NCBI RefSeq assembly: GCF_022750635.1
Contig: NZ_JAJKBG010000005.1
Span: forward strand, 1-64,000
Length of the DNA: 64,000 bases
Direction of reading: 5' to 3'
From: Brevundimonas pishanensis
GTDB taxonomy: Bacteria > Pseudomonadota > Alphaproteobacteria > Caulobacterales > Caulobacteraceae
The position numbers and the translations under genes were made by a program. Shown here one piece after another: positions 52,953 to 61,483 of the stretch (its first letter is position 1; the number at the start of each line of letters is the position of its first letter). The notes under the pieces are model-generated. The model made no database searches. It was not told the DNA's origin and saw nothing but the letters and a program-made list of their open reading frames with translations.

Positions 52953-53065
52953 TCTCAAAAATATCGGAAAAGGTTGAAAAAACCTCTTGCCGATTCCGTA
53001 AATCCGCGGCTATACGACGGGCCTTCCCGCCCACCAAGGCAACTTGGACGGGCCGCAGAACAGGC

Positions 53066-53140
<75 letters not shown>

Positions 53141-53269
53141 TTCTCTCATACATCGGCAATCCCTAACCGAACGCCTCGCGGTGTGCGGCTTTTGCTGTTC
53201 TCTTTCTACGGTCTGGCTTACATCCGCATCACCGGATGCAGAGGGGCATTCGTCGAGGGAACTTCAAGT

Positions 53270-55072
53270 ATGAGTACTTCCATGAAGGTGGTGCGCCGTA
53301 CCCTGCTGGGTGCGGTCGGCTTTGCGGCACTGGGGGGCTTTGCACCCTCCAGCGACAATCAGGCGATTGCCATTATTGGCGCGACGGTCTTCGACGCGAC
53401 CGGCTCTGCGCCCCACGCCGCCAATGTGATCATCCGAGACGGAAGAATCGCCGCTGTAGGCCCCGACGTGCGGGCACCGCGTGGAGCGCGGGTGATCCGT
53501 GCCGAGGGCAAGGCCTTGCTTCCGGGGTTCTGGGACGTTCACACCCACTGGACGCCCGGCGGTGATCCCGCAATGACGCCAGACGTGGCGACCGCTTACG
53601 TTCAAGCGGGCGTGACCATGGTGAACGACTTCCATCAGCCGCCCGAGAGCTTCGAACCCCGCCGTCGCTGGCTGTCGCAACTAGCAACGCCGCACGTCAA
53701 TCTCACAGCGCGCATGTCCACGCCGGGCGGACATGGAGCGGATTGGGCGGATCAAAACACGACGCGCTGGGCCAATACCCCCGAAGCCGGACGTGCGGGC
53801 GTTCAGGCCATCACGCCTTATCAGCCGGACCTGATCAAGGTCTTTGCCGATGGTTGGCGCTATGGCCAGTCGGCAGATAACACCAGCATGGACGAATGGA
53901 CCCTGAAGGCCATCGTCGACGAGGCCCATAAGGCGAACCTCAAGGTCGTGACCCACACGGTTACAGTCGAACGCGCCAGTTTCGCGGCACGCGCCGGTGT
54001 CGATATCATCGTCCACAGCCTGCAAGATCGCGAACTGGATGACGCCACTGTCGAGGCAATGAAAGCCGCACGCACGGCCTATGCGCCCACGCTGGCCGTT
54101 TATGAACCCGTCAAACCGGGACAGGCGGCACCGTCGGATCCTGACAGCCCGCGCTTGCGCCAGTCTGTTCGCAAATTTGGCTACGCGCTTTCGAATGTGA
54201 AGCGCCTGCACGACGCAGGCATCCTGATCGCGCTCGGCACCGATGCTGGCATGACGGGCACGCCACATGGCTCCTCGACCCTGCACGAGATGGAGTTGCT
54301 GGTTCAGGCGGGACTGACGCCGACTGAGGCCCTCATGGCCGGTACCGCCAATAGCGCGCAGGCCATGGGCATGATCGCGGACCGCGGCACCATCGAGGTC
54401 GGCAAGCGGGCTGATCTGGTGCTGGTCGATGGCCGACCGTGGGAACAGATTTCGGATGTTCGCAAGACCCACGCTGTGCTGATCGACGGCAAGGTGGTCC
54501 ACGGGTTGGGTGTCGCATTGCCGCAAGCGAACCGTCAGCCTACCTTACCGCCCGTAAAGGTCGGCGCGACGGTTGATGACTTCACGCGCCCCGATGGCCG
54601 CACCAATCTGGATACGCTTCGCGTCGAGGACTTCGACGGGGGGCAGGATCGCACCAGCCAGATCAGCCAGATCGTGACCGGCGAAGACGGCACCCGCTAT
54701 CTGTCGATCGCGGCCCGCATGTCGCAAAAGTACAGCCCGACTGCTGGCGTAATCTTTCCGATGGCACGGGGCGGCATCGAACCTGCGGACCTGTCCGGAT
54801 ACCGCGGCATCAGGCTGAAGGTTCGCGGGGACGGCATGCCGTATGATCTGCGACTGCGCGGTCTGGCGGGATCTTGGACCGGCCGCTTCAATGCCTCTTC
54901 GGAGTGGGCCGAGATCGAGGTGCCGTTCGATGCACTGACCCCCGTGGCTCTGCGCGACGGTGGTCAAGGTGCTCCGTTCGACGCCACCCACATCTTTGAC
55001 TTGCGCTTGGGCATGGTGCGCGAAGGCGGTAGCCGCGCATGGCTCGAAGTCGGCAGCATCAGTTTCTACTAA
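53270..55072 (+). CDS. Amidohydrolase fused to a CIA30/carbohydrate-binding-like domain, exported
   Basis: Residues 1 to about 30 form a twin-arginine-like or general signal (VVRRTLLGAVGFAALGG). Residues about 35-435 are a metal-dependent amidohydrolase of the imidazolonepropionase/prolidase-like group: PGFWDVHTHW (HxH), VVTHTVTVE, IIVHSLQDR and LGTDAGMTG (metal Asp). A linker leads to residues about 450-600, DDFTRPDGRTNLDTLRVEDFDGG through DLSGYRGIRLKVRGDG to FDLRLGMVREGG, which read as a CIA30/NDUFAF1-type galactose-binding fold. Start ATG 53270 is preferred over a GTG at 53183. Substrate unknown; a periplasmic peptide or amide hydrolase is likely. Confidence 0.82.
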   Translation: MSTSMKVVRRTLLGAVGFAALGGFAPSSDNQAIAIIGATVFDATGSAPHAANVIIRDGRIAAVGPDVRAPRGARVIRAEGKALLPGFWDVHTHWTPGGDPAMTPDVATAYVQAGVTMVNDFHQPPESFEPRRRWLSQLATPHVNLTARMSTPGGHGADWADQNTTRWANTPEAGRAGVQAITPYQPDLIKVFADGWRYGQSADNTSMDEWTLKAIVDEAHKANLKVVTHTVTVERASFAARAGVDIIVHSLQDRELDDATVEAMKAARTAYAPTLAVYEPVKPGQAAPSDPDSPRLRQSVRKFGYALSNVKRLHDAGILIALGTDAGMTGTPHGSSTLHEMELLVQAGLTPTEALMAGTANSAQAMGMIADRGTIEVGKRADLVLVDGRPWEQISDVRKTHAVLIDGKVVHGLGVALPQANRQPTLPPVKVGATVDDFTRPDGRTNLDTLRVEDFDGGQDRTSQISQIVTGEDGTRYLSIAARMSQKYSPTAGVIFPMARGGIEPADLSGYRGIRLKVRGDGMPYDLRLRGLAGSWTGRFNASSEWAEIEVPFDALTPVALRDGGQGAPFDATHIFDLRLGMVREGGSRAWLEVGSISFY

Positions 55073-55080
55073 ACAATGAC

Positions 55081-55117
55081 AAAAGCCCCGCCGGATCATC
55101 CAGCGGGGCTTTTTTTA
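55081..55117. terminator. Bidirectional terminator
   Basis: AAAAGCCCCGC pairs with GCGGGGCTTTT around the short GGAT/ATCC stem, A-rich on the left and seven T on the right, between the convergent amidohydrolase and TonB-receptor genes. Confidence 0.9.
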
Positions 55118-55118
55118 T

Positions 55119-57164
55119 TCAGTAGCTCAGGCGAACGCCTGCGCGGACGGTGCGCGGTGCGGTGTATCCGGCCACGCCGGTGGCGGTCATCGAGGTCTCG
55201 ATTTCCTCGTCCAGCAGATTATCCGCCGCCAGCCAAATCGCCGCATTGGGCACGACCTGCCATTCGGCGCGGGCATCGACCGTCCAGCCCGCCTTCAGGA
55301 CGCGAAGATTCAGATCGTCGTCATAGCGATCGGATTCGTAGCGGGCGGTGACTGCGAGCATTAAGGTCGGGGTTGCCTGCCAGTCGGCCCCGACATTGCC
55401 GCTCCATTCAGGAGCCTGTGCGGGACGAAGTCCCGTCAGTTGCGTCGCCGCCGATCCGCCGTCCATTTCGGCATCGGTCCACGCCAGGGCACCGCGTACG
55501 ATCAGGGTGTCCGCGATGCGATACTCACCGGACAGTTCGACGCCGACGGCCTCGACGGTGCCGGCGTTCAGGCGCTGTCGCAGGACGCCCCCATCGGGCA
55601 CAAAGCCTGCGCGGGGGAATGTTCCGGGTCCTTGTGCCAGCGTGACGTTTACAACGACATCCTCGATTGTATTGGCAAAGACCGACGCGCTGAGGGCGTG
55701 GCGCGTCCCTTCGTGGCCCACCCCGATATCGAGACCCTTCAGTTTCTCCGGCACCAGTGCGGCATTGGCTTCGGTCAAGTCATTGCCCACGCGGAAAGGC
55801 CGGTGAAGCTCGTTAAGGGTAGCGGGCCGGAAACCTGAATAGGCCGCCGCGCGGGCACTCCAGCCGTTGCCCATGGCACGCCGGATACCGAAACGGGCGC
55901 TCATGACCTCGTCGCGGCGTTGCTCTTCGCTTTCGTCCAGCGTGACGGCACCGGTTAGCTGGTCGTCTTCGATGCGGAAGCCGCTCTTGTTTTCCCACTG
56001 GTCCAAACGAAGCCCGCCCGCCAGCAGCCAAGGGCCTGCGCGCCACGAGGCATCGACGTAGCCGCCGACGACCGAGGCCTCACCACCCGCTCTGCGGCCC
56101 CGCGTGAACTCGCCCTGCATGTAGCGGAACAGTTCCTGTGTCTCGCCGTCATTGAAGCGGGCGTCCAAGCCAACTTCCCACTGCATCTGTCCGGAGGCCA
56201 AACCTGTCTCGCCGCGAAGGGCCGCATTGGCACCGCGCCCTCTGGCGGGCGTGCGGTACTGAACATTCGCAGGTGTGAGGGTGTTGCGAGCCGCCGAAAC
56301 CGCACCGGAGCTGTTGAACAGATTGCTCTGGATCTCCCACGCCTGAAGCTTCCACGAGAGGCCGTCGGCACCGATCGAGCGGGCCAGTGTTGCTGACACA
56401 CTGTGGCCCGAGGCGTTGGCGCGGTTGGATCCCAGTCCCGAGCCCCGGTCTTCTTCCCAGCCCGCCGCACGGATAGACAACTGGACGTCATTGTCGAAAC
56501 CGTAGTCCAGACGGCCCGAAAGGGTCTGGTTCAGCAAATCCATGGGCACGTCTGCCAAACCTGCCGCAGGACCGCGCACGGGCACATAGCCATCACTGGT
56601 CTCGTGACTGCCTGCCAAGGTAAGGGCGGCGCGACCAGCCTGCACGCGGCCCAGCGCGGCGGCCCTCAAAGCGCCACGGCTTCCCGCAGAAAAATCGAGC
56701 AGCCCGCCTTCCTGATCACTCTCTTCAAGGCGGACCGTTCCGGTCAGCGCCCCTGCGCCATAGGGGCCGGAGCCCGCGCCTCGCACAAGGTCCAGTCGCC
56801 CTATGCCCTCGGGAATGATCTGGCCCCAGATGACCCAGCCGCCAAACGGATCATTGATCGGCACGCCATCCAGCGTCACCAGTGCGCGTCCCGCCCCTGT
56901 GGGAGCAATAGCGCGCAGCGACAGCCCCTGCGTGGTCGGATTTGCAGCCAGGCTGTCGGCGCGACGGAACAGAGTGGCGGCGGGTACGCTGCCCAAGGCC
57001 TGATCAATGCGCTGGCTGCGTCGGACCTTCTCCGCGTCGATCTGCACTTCGGCAAAGGCGGCTTCAGCCGACAAGGGCGGTATGCGTGCGGCCCTGACTA
57101 TGATTTCCGCCACGCGTGTCGGCTCTTGAGGTTGAAGGGCCGGTTCGAGCGGTAGATCGATCAT
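55119..57164 (-). CDS. TonB-dependent outer membrane receptor
   Basis: A 681-residue ligand-gated porin. The plug carries RRSQRIDQALGSVPAATLF, GLSLRAIAPTGAGRALVTLDGVPI and LDLVRGAGSGPYGAGAL; the rest is a 22-strand barrel ending in the aromatic strand APRTVRAGVRLSY. The ligand is unknown; the size and plug resemble vitamin B12/siderophore or peptide receptors. ATG 57164 begins MIDLPLEPALQPQEP, which is not a recognisable signal peptide; a GTG or ATG further upstream (57224) does not provide one either. A translation start may be misjudged or the leader unusual. Confidence 0.87.
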   Translation of the reverse strand: MIDLPLEPALQPQEPTRVAEIIVRAARIPPLSAEAAFAEVQIDAEKVRRSQRIDQALGSVPAATLFRRADSLAANPTTQGLSLRAIAPTGAGRALVTLDGVPINDPFGGWVIWGQIIPEGIGRLDLVRGAGSGPYGAGALTGTVRLEESDQEGGLLDFSAGSRGALRAAALGRVQAGRAALTLAGSHETSDGYVPVRGPAAGLADVPMDLLNQTLSGRLDYGFDNDVQLSIRAAGWEEDRGSGLGSNRANASGHSVSATLARSIGADGLSWKLQAWEIQSNLFNSSGAVSAARNTLTPANVQYRTPARGRGANAALRGETGLASGQMQWEVGLDARFNDGETQELFRYMQGEFTRGRRAGGEASVVGGYVDASWRAGPWLLAGGLRLDQWENKSGFRIEDDQLTGAVTLDESEEQRRDEVMSARFGIRRAMGNGWSARAAAYSGFRPATLNELHRPFRVGNDLTEANAALVPEKLKGLDIGVGHEGTRHALSASVFANTIEDVVVNVTLAQGPGTFPRAGFVPDGGVLRQRLNAGTVEAVGVELSGEYRIADTLIVRGALAWTDAEMDGGSAATQLTGLRPAQAPEWSGNVGADWQATPTLMLAVTARYESDRYDDDLNLRVLKAGWTVDARAEWQVVPNAAIWLAADNLLDEEIETSMTATGVAGYTAPRTVRAGVRLSY

Positions 57165-57245
57165 GAAACAAATCTCTGTCGTGTTACGCGAAGCCACCTT
57201 GGCAGTATGTGCACGCCTACACAAACCAAGGGCTGGTCAGGGCAA

Positions 57246-57277
57246 AGAAAAACCCCGCCGACAATGCCGACGGGGCT
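57246..57277 (-). terminator. Terminator after the small lipoprotein gene
   Basis: CCCCGTCGGC and its near complement flank a short loop on the minus strand and are followed by TTTTTCTTT. Confidence 0.78.
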
Positions 57278-57302
57278 CTCTATTTCTAAGGTCGCTGACC
57301 GA

Positions 57303-57590
57303 TTAGTTGGTCGCAGCCGGAGCAGCCGGAGCGGCAGCAGCGCCGTCACGGATGGCGTCCGCCTTCTGGTCGGCATTATCTTCGACAGCGTCAGCCTGGG
57401 CGTTCAGAGCGTCCTTGGCAGCGTCGGTCGCAGCAGCGTCAGCTTGATTTTCAAGCTGGGTCACGGCGACGTCGGCGTTGGCTTCAACAGCATCAGCCTT
57501 GGCATCTGCTTCTTTTTCAGCGGCGTTCTGGCAGGCAGCCAGGCCAGTCATAGCAGCGACGGTCAGGGCGGCGAGTACGATCTTGCGCAT
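57303..57590 (-). CDS. Small Ala/Asp-rich lipoprotein
   Basis: A 95-residue lipoprotein. The signal MRKIVLAALTVAAMTGLAACQ ends in a lipobox (LAAC, Cys20); the mature part is nearly all Ala, Asp, Glu, Lys and Asn, with a rough heptad-like recurrence of ADA (DAKADAVEANADVAV, DALNAQADAVEDNADQKAD). It is probably helical or a coiled coil, Lpp-like in form but not in sequence, ending in Ala/Pro. AAGGAG lies 6 nt before ATG 57590. No family is recognised. Confidence 0.8.
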   Translation of the reverse strand: MRKIVLAALTVAAMTGLAACQNAAEKEADAKADAVEANADVAVTQLENQADAAATDAAKDALNAQADAVEDNADQKADAIRDGAAAAPAAPAATN

Positions 57591-57759
57591 GGGTGCTCCT
57601 TGCGGATGGAAGTGCAAAAAACATAAACGCCGTTATGTGCCGAAGGGTTCACAGCCGCGTGATAAGTTTTTTACCACGCGACCCAAACTTGGCGCCAACG
57701 GGCCCAAATACTGCCACGTAGCCTAACTGCGGTACGCGACAAAACGGCGTTTATGTTGG

Positions 57760-58644
57760 TTATTGGACTTCGCTGATCGACAGCTTGCCGGGGATGGGGT
57801 CATCGCCGAAGGTGCCGACCCAGATGTCATAGACACCGTCCATAGCATCGCGGAACACAACACGCGGGTTGTTGCCGCCGCCACTGTCATCATCGCAGTA
57901 CCACGAACCATCCGGCGCATTGATGACCAGAGTGGTGTCGCCCTTCGCACGGAAGGTGAAGGTCAGCGGGAAGTTGCCGCCGTCGCGATAGGTGACCTCA
58001 TAGTCGGGGGCGGAGGCGATTACGCCAGCGCACGAGGAATCGAGGTTGGAAGCGCGGATGGTGCCGCCTGCGGTAATGTCCACGACAGCCGGATCGGGGG
58101 TGAAGCCCGAACGCAGGATGACTTCGCCGAACGTCGCCTCGGCGCTGGTATCGACGCCATCGCTAGAGCCCGCGCTCTCGCCGCTGATCTCGGAAATCTC
58201 GAGCCTTGCCGAGACAGTGTTCTCGCCAACGGCACCAACCCAGATGGCGTAGCTGCCAGAGCGCGGCGAGCCGTAGGACACTTCCGGGTCAAAGCTATTG
58301 GTATCGTCGTTGCACTGCCAGTTGCCGCGCGGATCACGCACCACCAGAGATACATCGGAATCCGACGAGGCGCGGATATACAGCGGCATGTCGTCAGCGG
58401 AGTAGTTCACGACATAGTCGGGGTTGCCACCGATATTGCCGACACAGTCGCTGGCATTGACGCGCGAAGCGTCAATCGGGCCGCCCGCCGTCAAATCGAC
58501 GGTGTGGGGATCAGGCGTGAAGCCTGCGGACAGACGGGCAGTGCCGTAGACGGGCGTCCCGCGCCAATCCTGAGCCTGAGCCGAAGTTGCCAGTGCTGCC
58601 ATAACCAGACAGGCACCCAGCACAGGACGGATCATTCGCGACAT
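57760..58644 (-). CDS. Exported protein with two PPC-like repeats
   Basis: A 294-residue secreted protein with signal peptide (MSRMIRPVLGACLVMAALATSAQA). Residues about 33-155 and 175-290 are two copies of one domain: each starts with a G-rich FTPDP motif (SAGFTPDPHTVDLTAGG, RSGFTPDPAVVDITAGG), has a central cysteine, VVNYSADD/VTYRDGG, then RGNWQCNDD/DGSWYCDDD and YAIWVGAVGE/YDIWVGTFGD. The layout resembles pre-peptidase C-terminal (PPC) beta-sandwich domains, with acidic calcium-like loops. No enzymatic motif is seen; likely a binding or matrix protein. Confidence 0.78.
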   Translation of the reverse strand: MSRMIRPVLGACLVMAALATSAQAQDWRGTPVYGTARLSAGFTPDPHTVDLTAGGPIDASRVNASDCVGNIGGNPDYVVNYSADDMPLYIRASSDSDVSLVVRDPRGNWQCNDDTNSFDPEVSYGSPRSGSYAIWVGAVGENTVSARLEISEISGESAGSSDGVDTSAEATFGEVILRSGFTPDPAVVDITAGGTIRASNLDSSCAGVIASAPDYEVTYRDGGNFPLTFTFRAKGDTTLVINAPDGSWYCDDDSGGGNNPRVVFRDAMDGVYDIWVGTFGDDPIPGKLSISEVQ

Positions 58645-58762
58645 ATTCAATCTCCGAGACGAACACTGTGTTCGATTTTGGACAGCTGTAATCTTATAGA
58701 GCCCAACCCACAAAACACTCCCATGTTATCGGGGTTCATTTCGGAAAGGTGACTTCGTCACT

Positions 58763-59389
58763 TTACTTTTCGCGGGCGTGCAACACGTCCAGTACGTCCT
58801 GCAGCTTCATGCCGCGTGCGTAGAGCAGGACCAGCAGGTGGTAGATGAGATCGGCCGCCTCGTTAGCGACTTCCTCATCAGGACCTGCGGTGGCGGCAAG
58901 CGCGGTCTCGACGCCTTCTTCGCCGACTTTTTGTGAAATGCGTTTGACGCCCTTTTCGACCAGTCGCGCGGTCCAACTCTCGGAGGGATCAGCCTTGGCT
59001 CGAACGGCAATGGTGCGTTCCAGCTTGGCCAACTGGCCTACGCCCGGTGCTGCCTCGTCACCAAAGCAGGACGGGCGGCCAAGATGGCAGGCGTTTGCGT
59101 TGACCGGACGTACCTTCACCACAACAGCATCGGCATCACAGTCCGGCGTCACCGAGACGACATTCAGGAAGTCGCCCGAGGTCTCGCCCTTGCGCCAGCG
59201 CCCGCCACGCGAGCGCGAGAAGAAAGTGGCCTGCCCACTTTCCAAAGTTTCCTTCAGGGCTGCCTCGTCCATATAGGCGAGGGTCAGCACCTGAAGGGTA
59301 TCCGCATCCTGCACCACGGCGGGGATCAGACCGTTACCCTTGGCGAAGTCGATGGCGGACACGTCCACGGAATTTTTCAGATCGCTCAT
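58763..59389 (-). CDS. hisI: Bifunctional phosphoribosyl-AMP cyclohydrolase / phosphoribosyl-ATP pyrophosphatase
   Basis: HisIE performs steps 2 and 3 of histidine synthesis. The HisI part (residues about 1-112) has [34 protein letters not shown] and CHLGRPSCF with the zinc cysteines; the HisE part (about 122-208) has [16 protein letters not shown] and [10 protein letters not shown]. Caulobacter crescentus keeps the two as separate proteins (from general knowledge), so fusion is a point of difference. The start overlaps the hisF stop by 4 nt. Last gene of the operon; no terminator is obvious. Confidence 0.93.
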   Translation of the reverse strand: MSDLKNSVDVSAIDFAKGNGLIPAVVQDADTLQVLTLAYMDEAALKETLESGQATFFSRSRGGRWRKGETSGDFLNVVSVTPDCDADAVVVKVRPVNANACHLGRPSCFGDEAAPGVGQLAKLERTIAVRAKADPSESWTARLVEKGVKRISQKVGEEGVETALAATAGPDEEVANEAADLIYHLLVLLYARGMKLQDVLDVLHAREK

Positions 59390-60153
59390 ATGCGTACCTC
59401 CACCCCGTTCTGGTCGAGGTAGGTTTTGAGATCGGGGATGGCGATAGCGCCGGAGTGGAAGACGCTGGCCGCCAGTGCGCCGGAGACATCGGCGTCTTTG
59501 AAAGCCGACAGGAAATGCTCCATCGCGCCAGCGCCGCCAGAGGCGACCAGCGGGATAGTTAGGCGCTCGCGCACCGCTGAGAGTTGGGCAATATCATAGC
59601 CTTTGCGCACGCCGTCCTGATCGATGCAGTTCAGCACGATTTCGCCTGCACCAAGCTTCTGGGCTTCGAGAATCCAGTCGAGCGTCAGCTTGCCAGCGCC
59701 TTGGCGGGCGTTGGGATCGCCGGTGTATTTGTGGACCTTCCACTCACCATCCTGAAACGCGCTGTCGACACCGACCACGACACACTGGCGACCCAGAACC
59801 TGCGCCATCTCGGCAATGAGTTCGGGGCGCTCCAGAGCGGGCGAGTTGATGGACACCTTGTCCGCGCCGTGGTCGAGGCAGCGTGCGGCCTGTTCGACCG
59901 TGCGGATACCGCCCGCGACGCAGAACGGAATGTCCAGCAACCGCGCGATGTCCTGTACCCACGAATAGTCGAGGGTGCGGCCTTCGGGGCTGGCGGTGAT
60001 GTCATAAAAGACCAGCTCGTCCGCCCCTTCGTCGCGATAGCGGGCGGCCAGTTCGGCGGCATCGCCCATATCGACGTGGCCTTCGAAGCGCACGCCTTTG
60101 ACGACGCGACCGTCCTTCACGTCAAGACAGGGGATAATGCGGCGAGCCGTCAT
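59386..60153 (-). CDS. hisF: Imidazole glycerol phosphate synthase cyclase subunit
   Basis: HisF, with HisH, makes imidazole glycerol phosphate and AICAR from PRFAR. The (beta/alpha)8 barrel is complete in 255 residues: [15 protein letters not shown] (catalytic Asp11), [10 protein letters not shown] (Asp130 region) and [10 protein letters not shown] with phosphate-binding GGIRTVEQA and [10 protein letters not shown]. The start overlaps the hisA stop by 1 nt (TAATG). Confidence 0.97.
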   Translation of the reverse strand: MTARRIIPCLDVKDGRVVKGVRFEGHVDMGDAAELAARYRDEGADELVFYDITASPEGRTLDYSWVQDIARLLDIPFCVAGGIRTVEQAARCLDHGADKVSINSPALERPELIAEMAQVLGRQCVVVGVDSAFQDGEWKVHKYTGDPNARQGAGKLTLDWILEAQKLGAGEIVLNCIDQDGVRKGYDIAQLSAVRERLTIPLVASGGAGAMEHFLSAFKDADVSGALAASVFHSGAIAIPDLKTYLDQNGVEVRI

Positions 60154-60884
60154 TATGAAACAGCCTTGATCGCTTCGGCGACGGTGAACTTACCCTCGTA
60201 GATGGCGCGACCGGTGATGGCACCGTCACAACCGATATCGCGGGCGGCCTTCAGGTCCTTGACGGTCGCAACGCCACCAGAAGCTTGCAGCTTCAGATCG
60301 GGGCGACGGCGCAGGGCCTCGCTGAGCAGGTCAAGGTTCACGCCCGTCAGGGCACCATCGCGGCTGACGTCGGTCATCAGGACGTGACGCAGCAGCTCCG
60401 GCGGATAGCGGTCCAGCACGGTCCAAAGGTCCACACCTGCAGACTGGGTCCAACCCTTCAGTGCAGGCACAGGAAGGCCGTCTTCGTATTTCACGTCCAG
60501 GGCCAAGGTGATGGCTTCGGGGCCGAACTGGTCGAGCCAAGCCAGAACCTGATCGGACTGGGTCACGGCCAGCGAGCCGACCACGACGCGGGCGACGCCG
60601 TTGCCGAGCAGGCGTTTGATATCGTCCTCGGAGCGAACACCGCCGCCGCACTGGATTTTGACGTCCACGGCTTTTGCCATGTCCCCGACCAGTTCGTACT
60701 GACGGGCACCGCCGGCCTTGGCACCGTCGAGGTCAACGATGTGCACCCATTCGGCTCCTTCGGCGGCAAAGGCGGCGAGGCGGCTGGCGGGGTTGTCGTC
60801 GTAACGGGTGACCTTGTCGAAGTCGCCGTGCATCAGACGCACCGCAACACCGTCTTTCAGGTCAATGGCGGGATAGATGATCAT
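60153..60884 (-). CDS. hisA: Phosphoribosylformimino-5-aminoimidazole carboxamide ribotide isomerase
   Basis: HisA catalyses the Amadori rearrangement of ProFAR. The 243-residue barrel has [14 protein letters not shown] (catalytic Asp8), [12 protein letters not shown] (phosphate loop), [13 protein letters not shown] (second catalytic Asp) and [11 protein letters not shown]. Internal half-barrel symmetry with HisF is visible in these motifs. The start overlaps the hisH stop by 4 nt. Confidence 0.97.
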   Translation of the reverse strand: MIIYPAIDLKDGVAVRLMHGDFDKVTRYDDNPASRLAAFAAEGAEWVHIVDLDGAKAGGARQYELVGDMAKAVDVKIQCGGGVRSEDDIKRLLGNGVARVVVGSLAVTQSDQVLAWLDQFGPEAITLALDVKYEDGLPVPALKGWTQSAGVDLWTVLDRYPPELLRHVLMTDVSRDGALTGVNLDLLSEALRRRPDLKLQASGGVATVKDLKAARDIGCDGAITGRAIYEGKFTVAEAIKAVS

Positions 60885-61483
60885 GCGGGCAACTCGAGGA
60901 AGTTTTTAAGGATACGCGCGCCGGTCTTGGCCGAGCGCTCGGGGTGGAACTGGCAGCCCCAGCGGTTCTTGTGATTCACCACTGCGGGCACGGGCAGGCC
61001 GTAGTCGGCTGCGGCAATGGTCGCCTCGCCATCGGGGCAGACAAAGCCGTGGACGAAATAGGCCCACTCGCCATCGTTGACGCCTTCCAGCAACGGATCG
61101 TCACGACGCTTGGTCAGGCGGCTCCAGCCCATGTGGGGGGACGGCATGGAGGGTTTGGGCTCGATAGCAGTAACGCGACCGGGGATGAGGCCCAGCATCG
61201 GCACATCGCCGTCCTCGTCAGACGCTTCGAACAAAAGCTGCTGCCCCAGACATACGCCCATCAGCGGGCGTTCGAAGGCCCGCAAGGCCTCGACCAATCC
61301 GAGGGCCTCCAGACGCTTCATGGCGTAGCCCGCCGCGCCGACGCCTGGCAGGATGACACGCTCGGCATCCAGTACATCGACCGGATCTGCCGTCACGCGA
61401 ACGCGTGCGCCCAAGCGCTCCAGAGCAAATCGCACAGAGGCGATATTACCGGAGCCGTAACCGATCAGGGTGACGTTGCTCAT
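60881..61483 (-). CDS. hisH: Imidazole glycerol phosphate synthase glutamine amidotransferase subunit
   Basis: HisH supplies ammonia to HisF. The class I glutamine amidotransferase triad is present: MGVCLGQQLLF (Cys), QFHPERSAKTG (His and Glu). The oxyanion strand PGVGAAGYAM and the N-terminal LIGYGSGNIASVRFALERLG are typical. At 200 residues it is normal. The start overlaps the hisB stop by 4 nt and its own stop the hisA start. Confidence 0.96.
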   Translation of the reverse strand: MSNVTLIGYGSGNIASVRFALERLGARVRVTADPVDVLDAERVILPGVGAAGYAMKRLEALGLVEALRAFERPLMGVCLGQQLLFEASDEDGDVPMLGLIPGRVTAIEPKPSMPSPHMGWSRLTKRRDDPLLEGVNDGEWAYFVHGFVCPDGEATIAAADYGLPVPAVVNHKNRWGCQFHPERSAKTGARILKNFLELPA

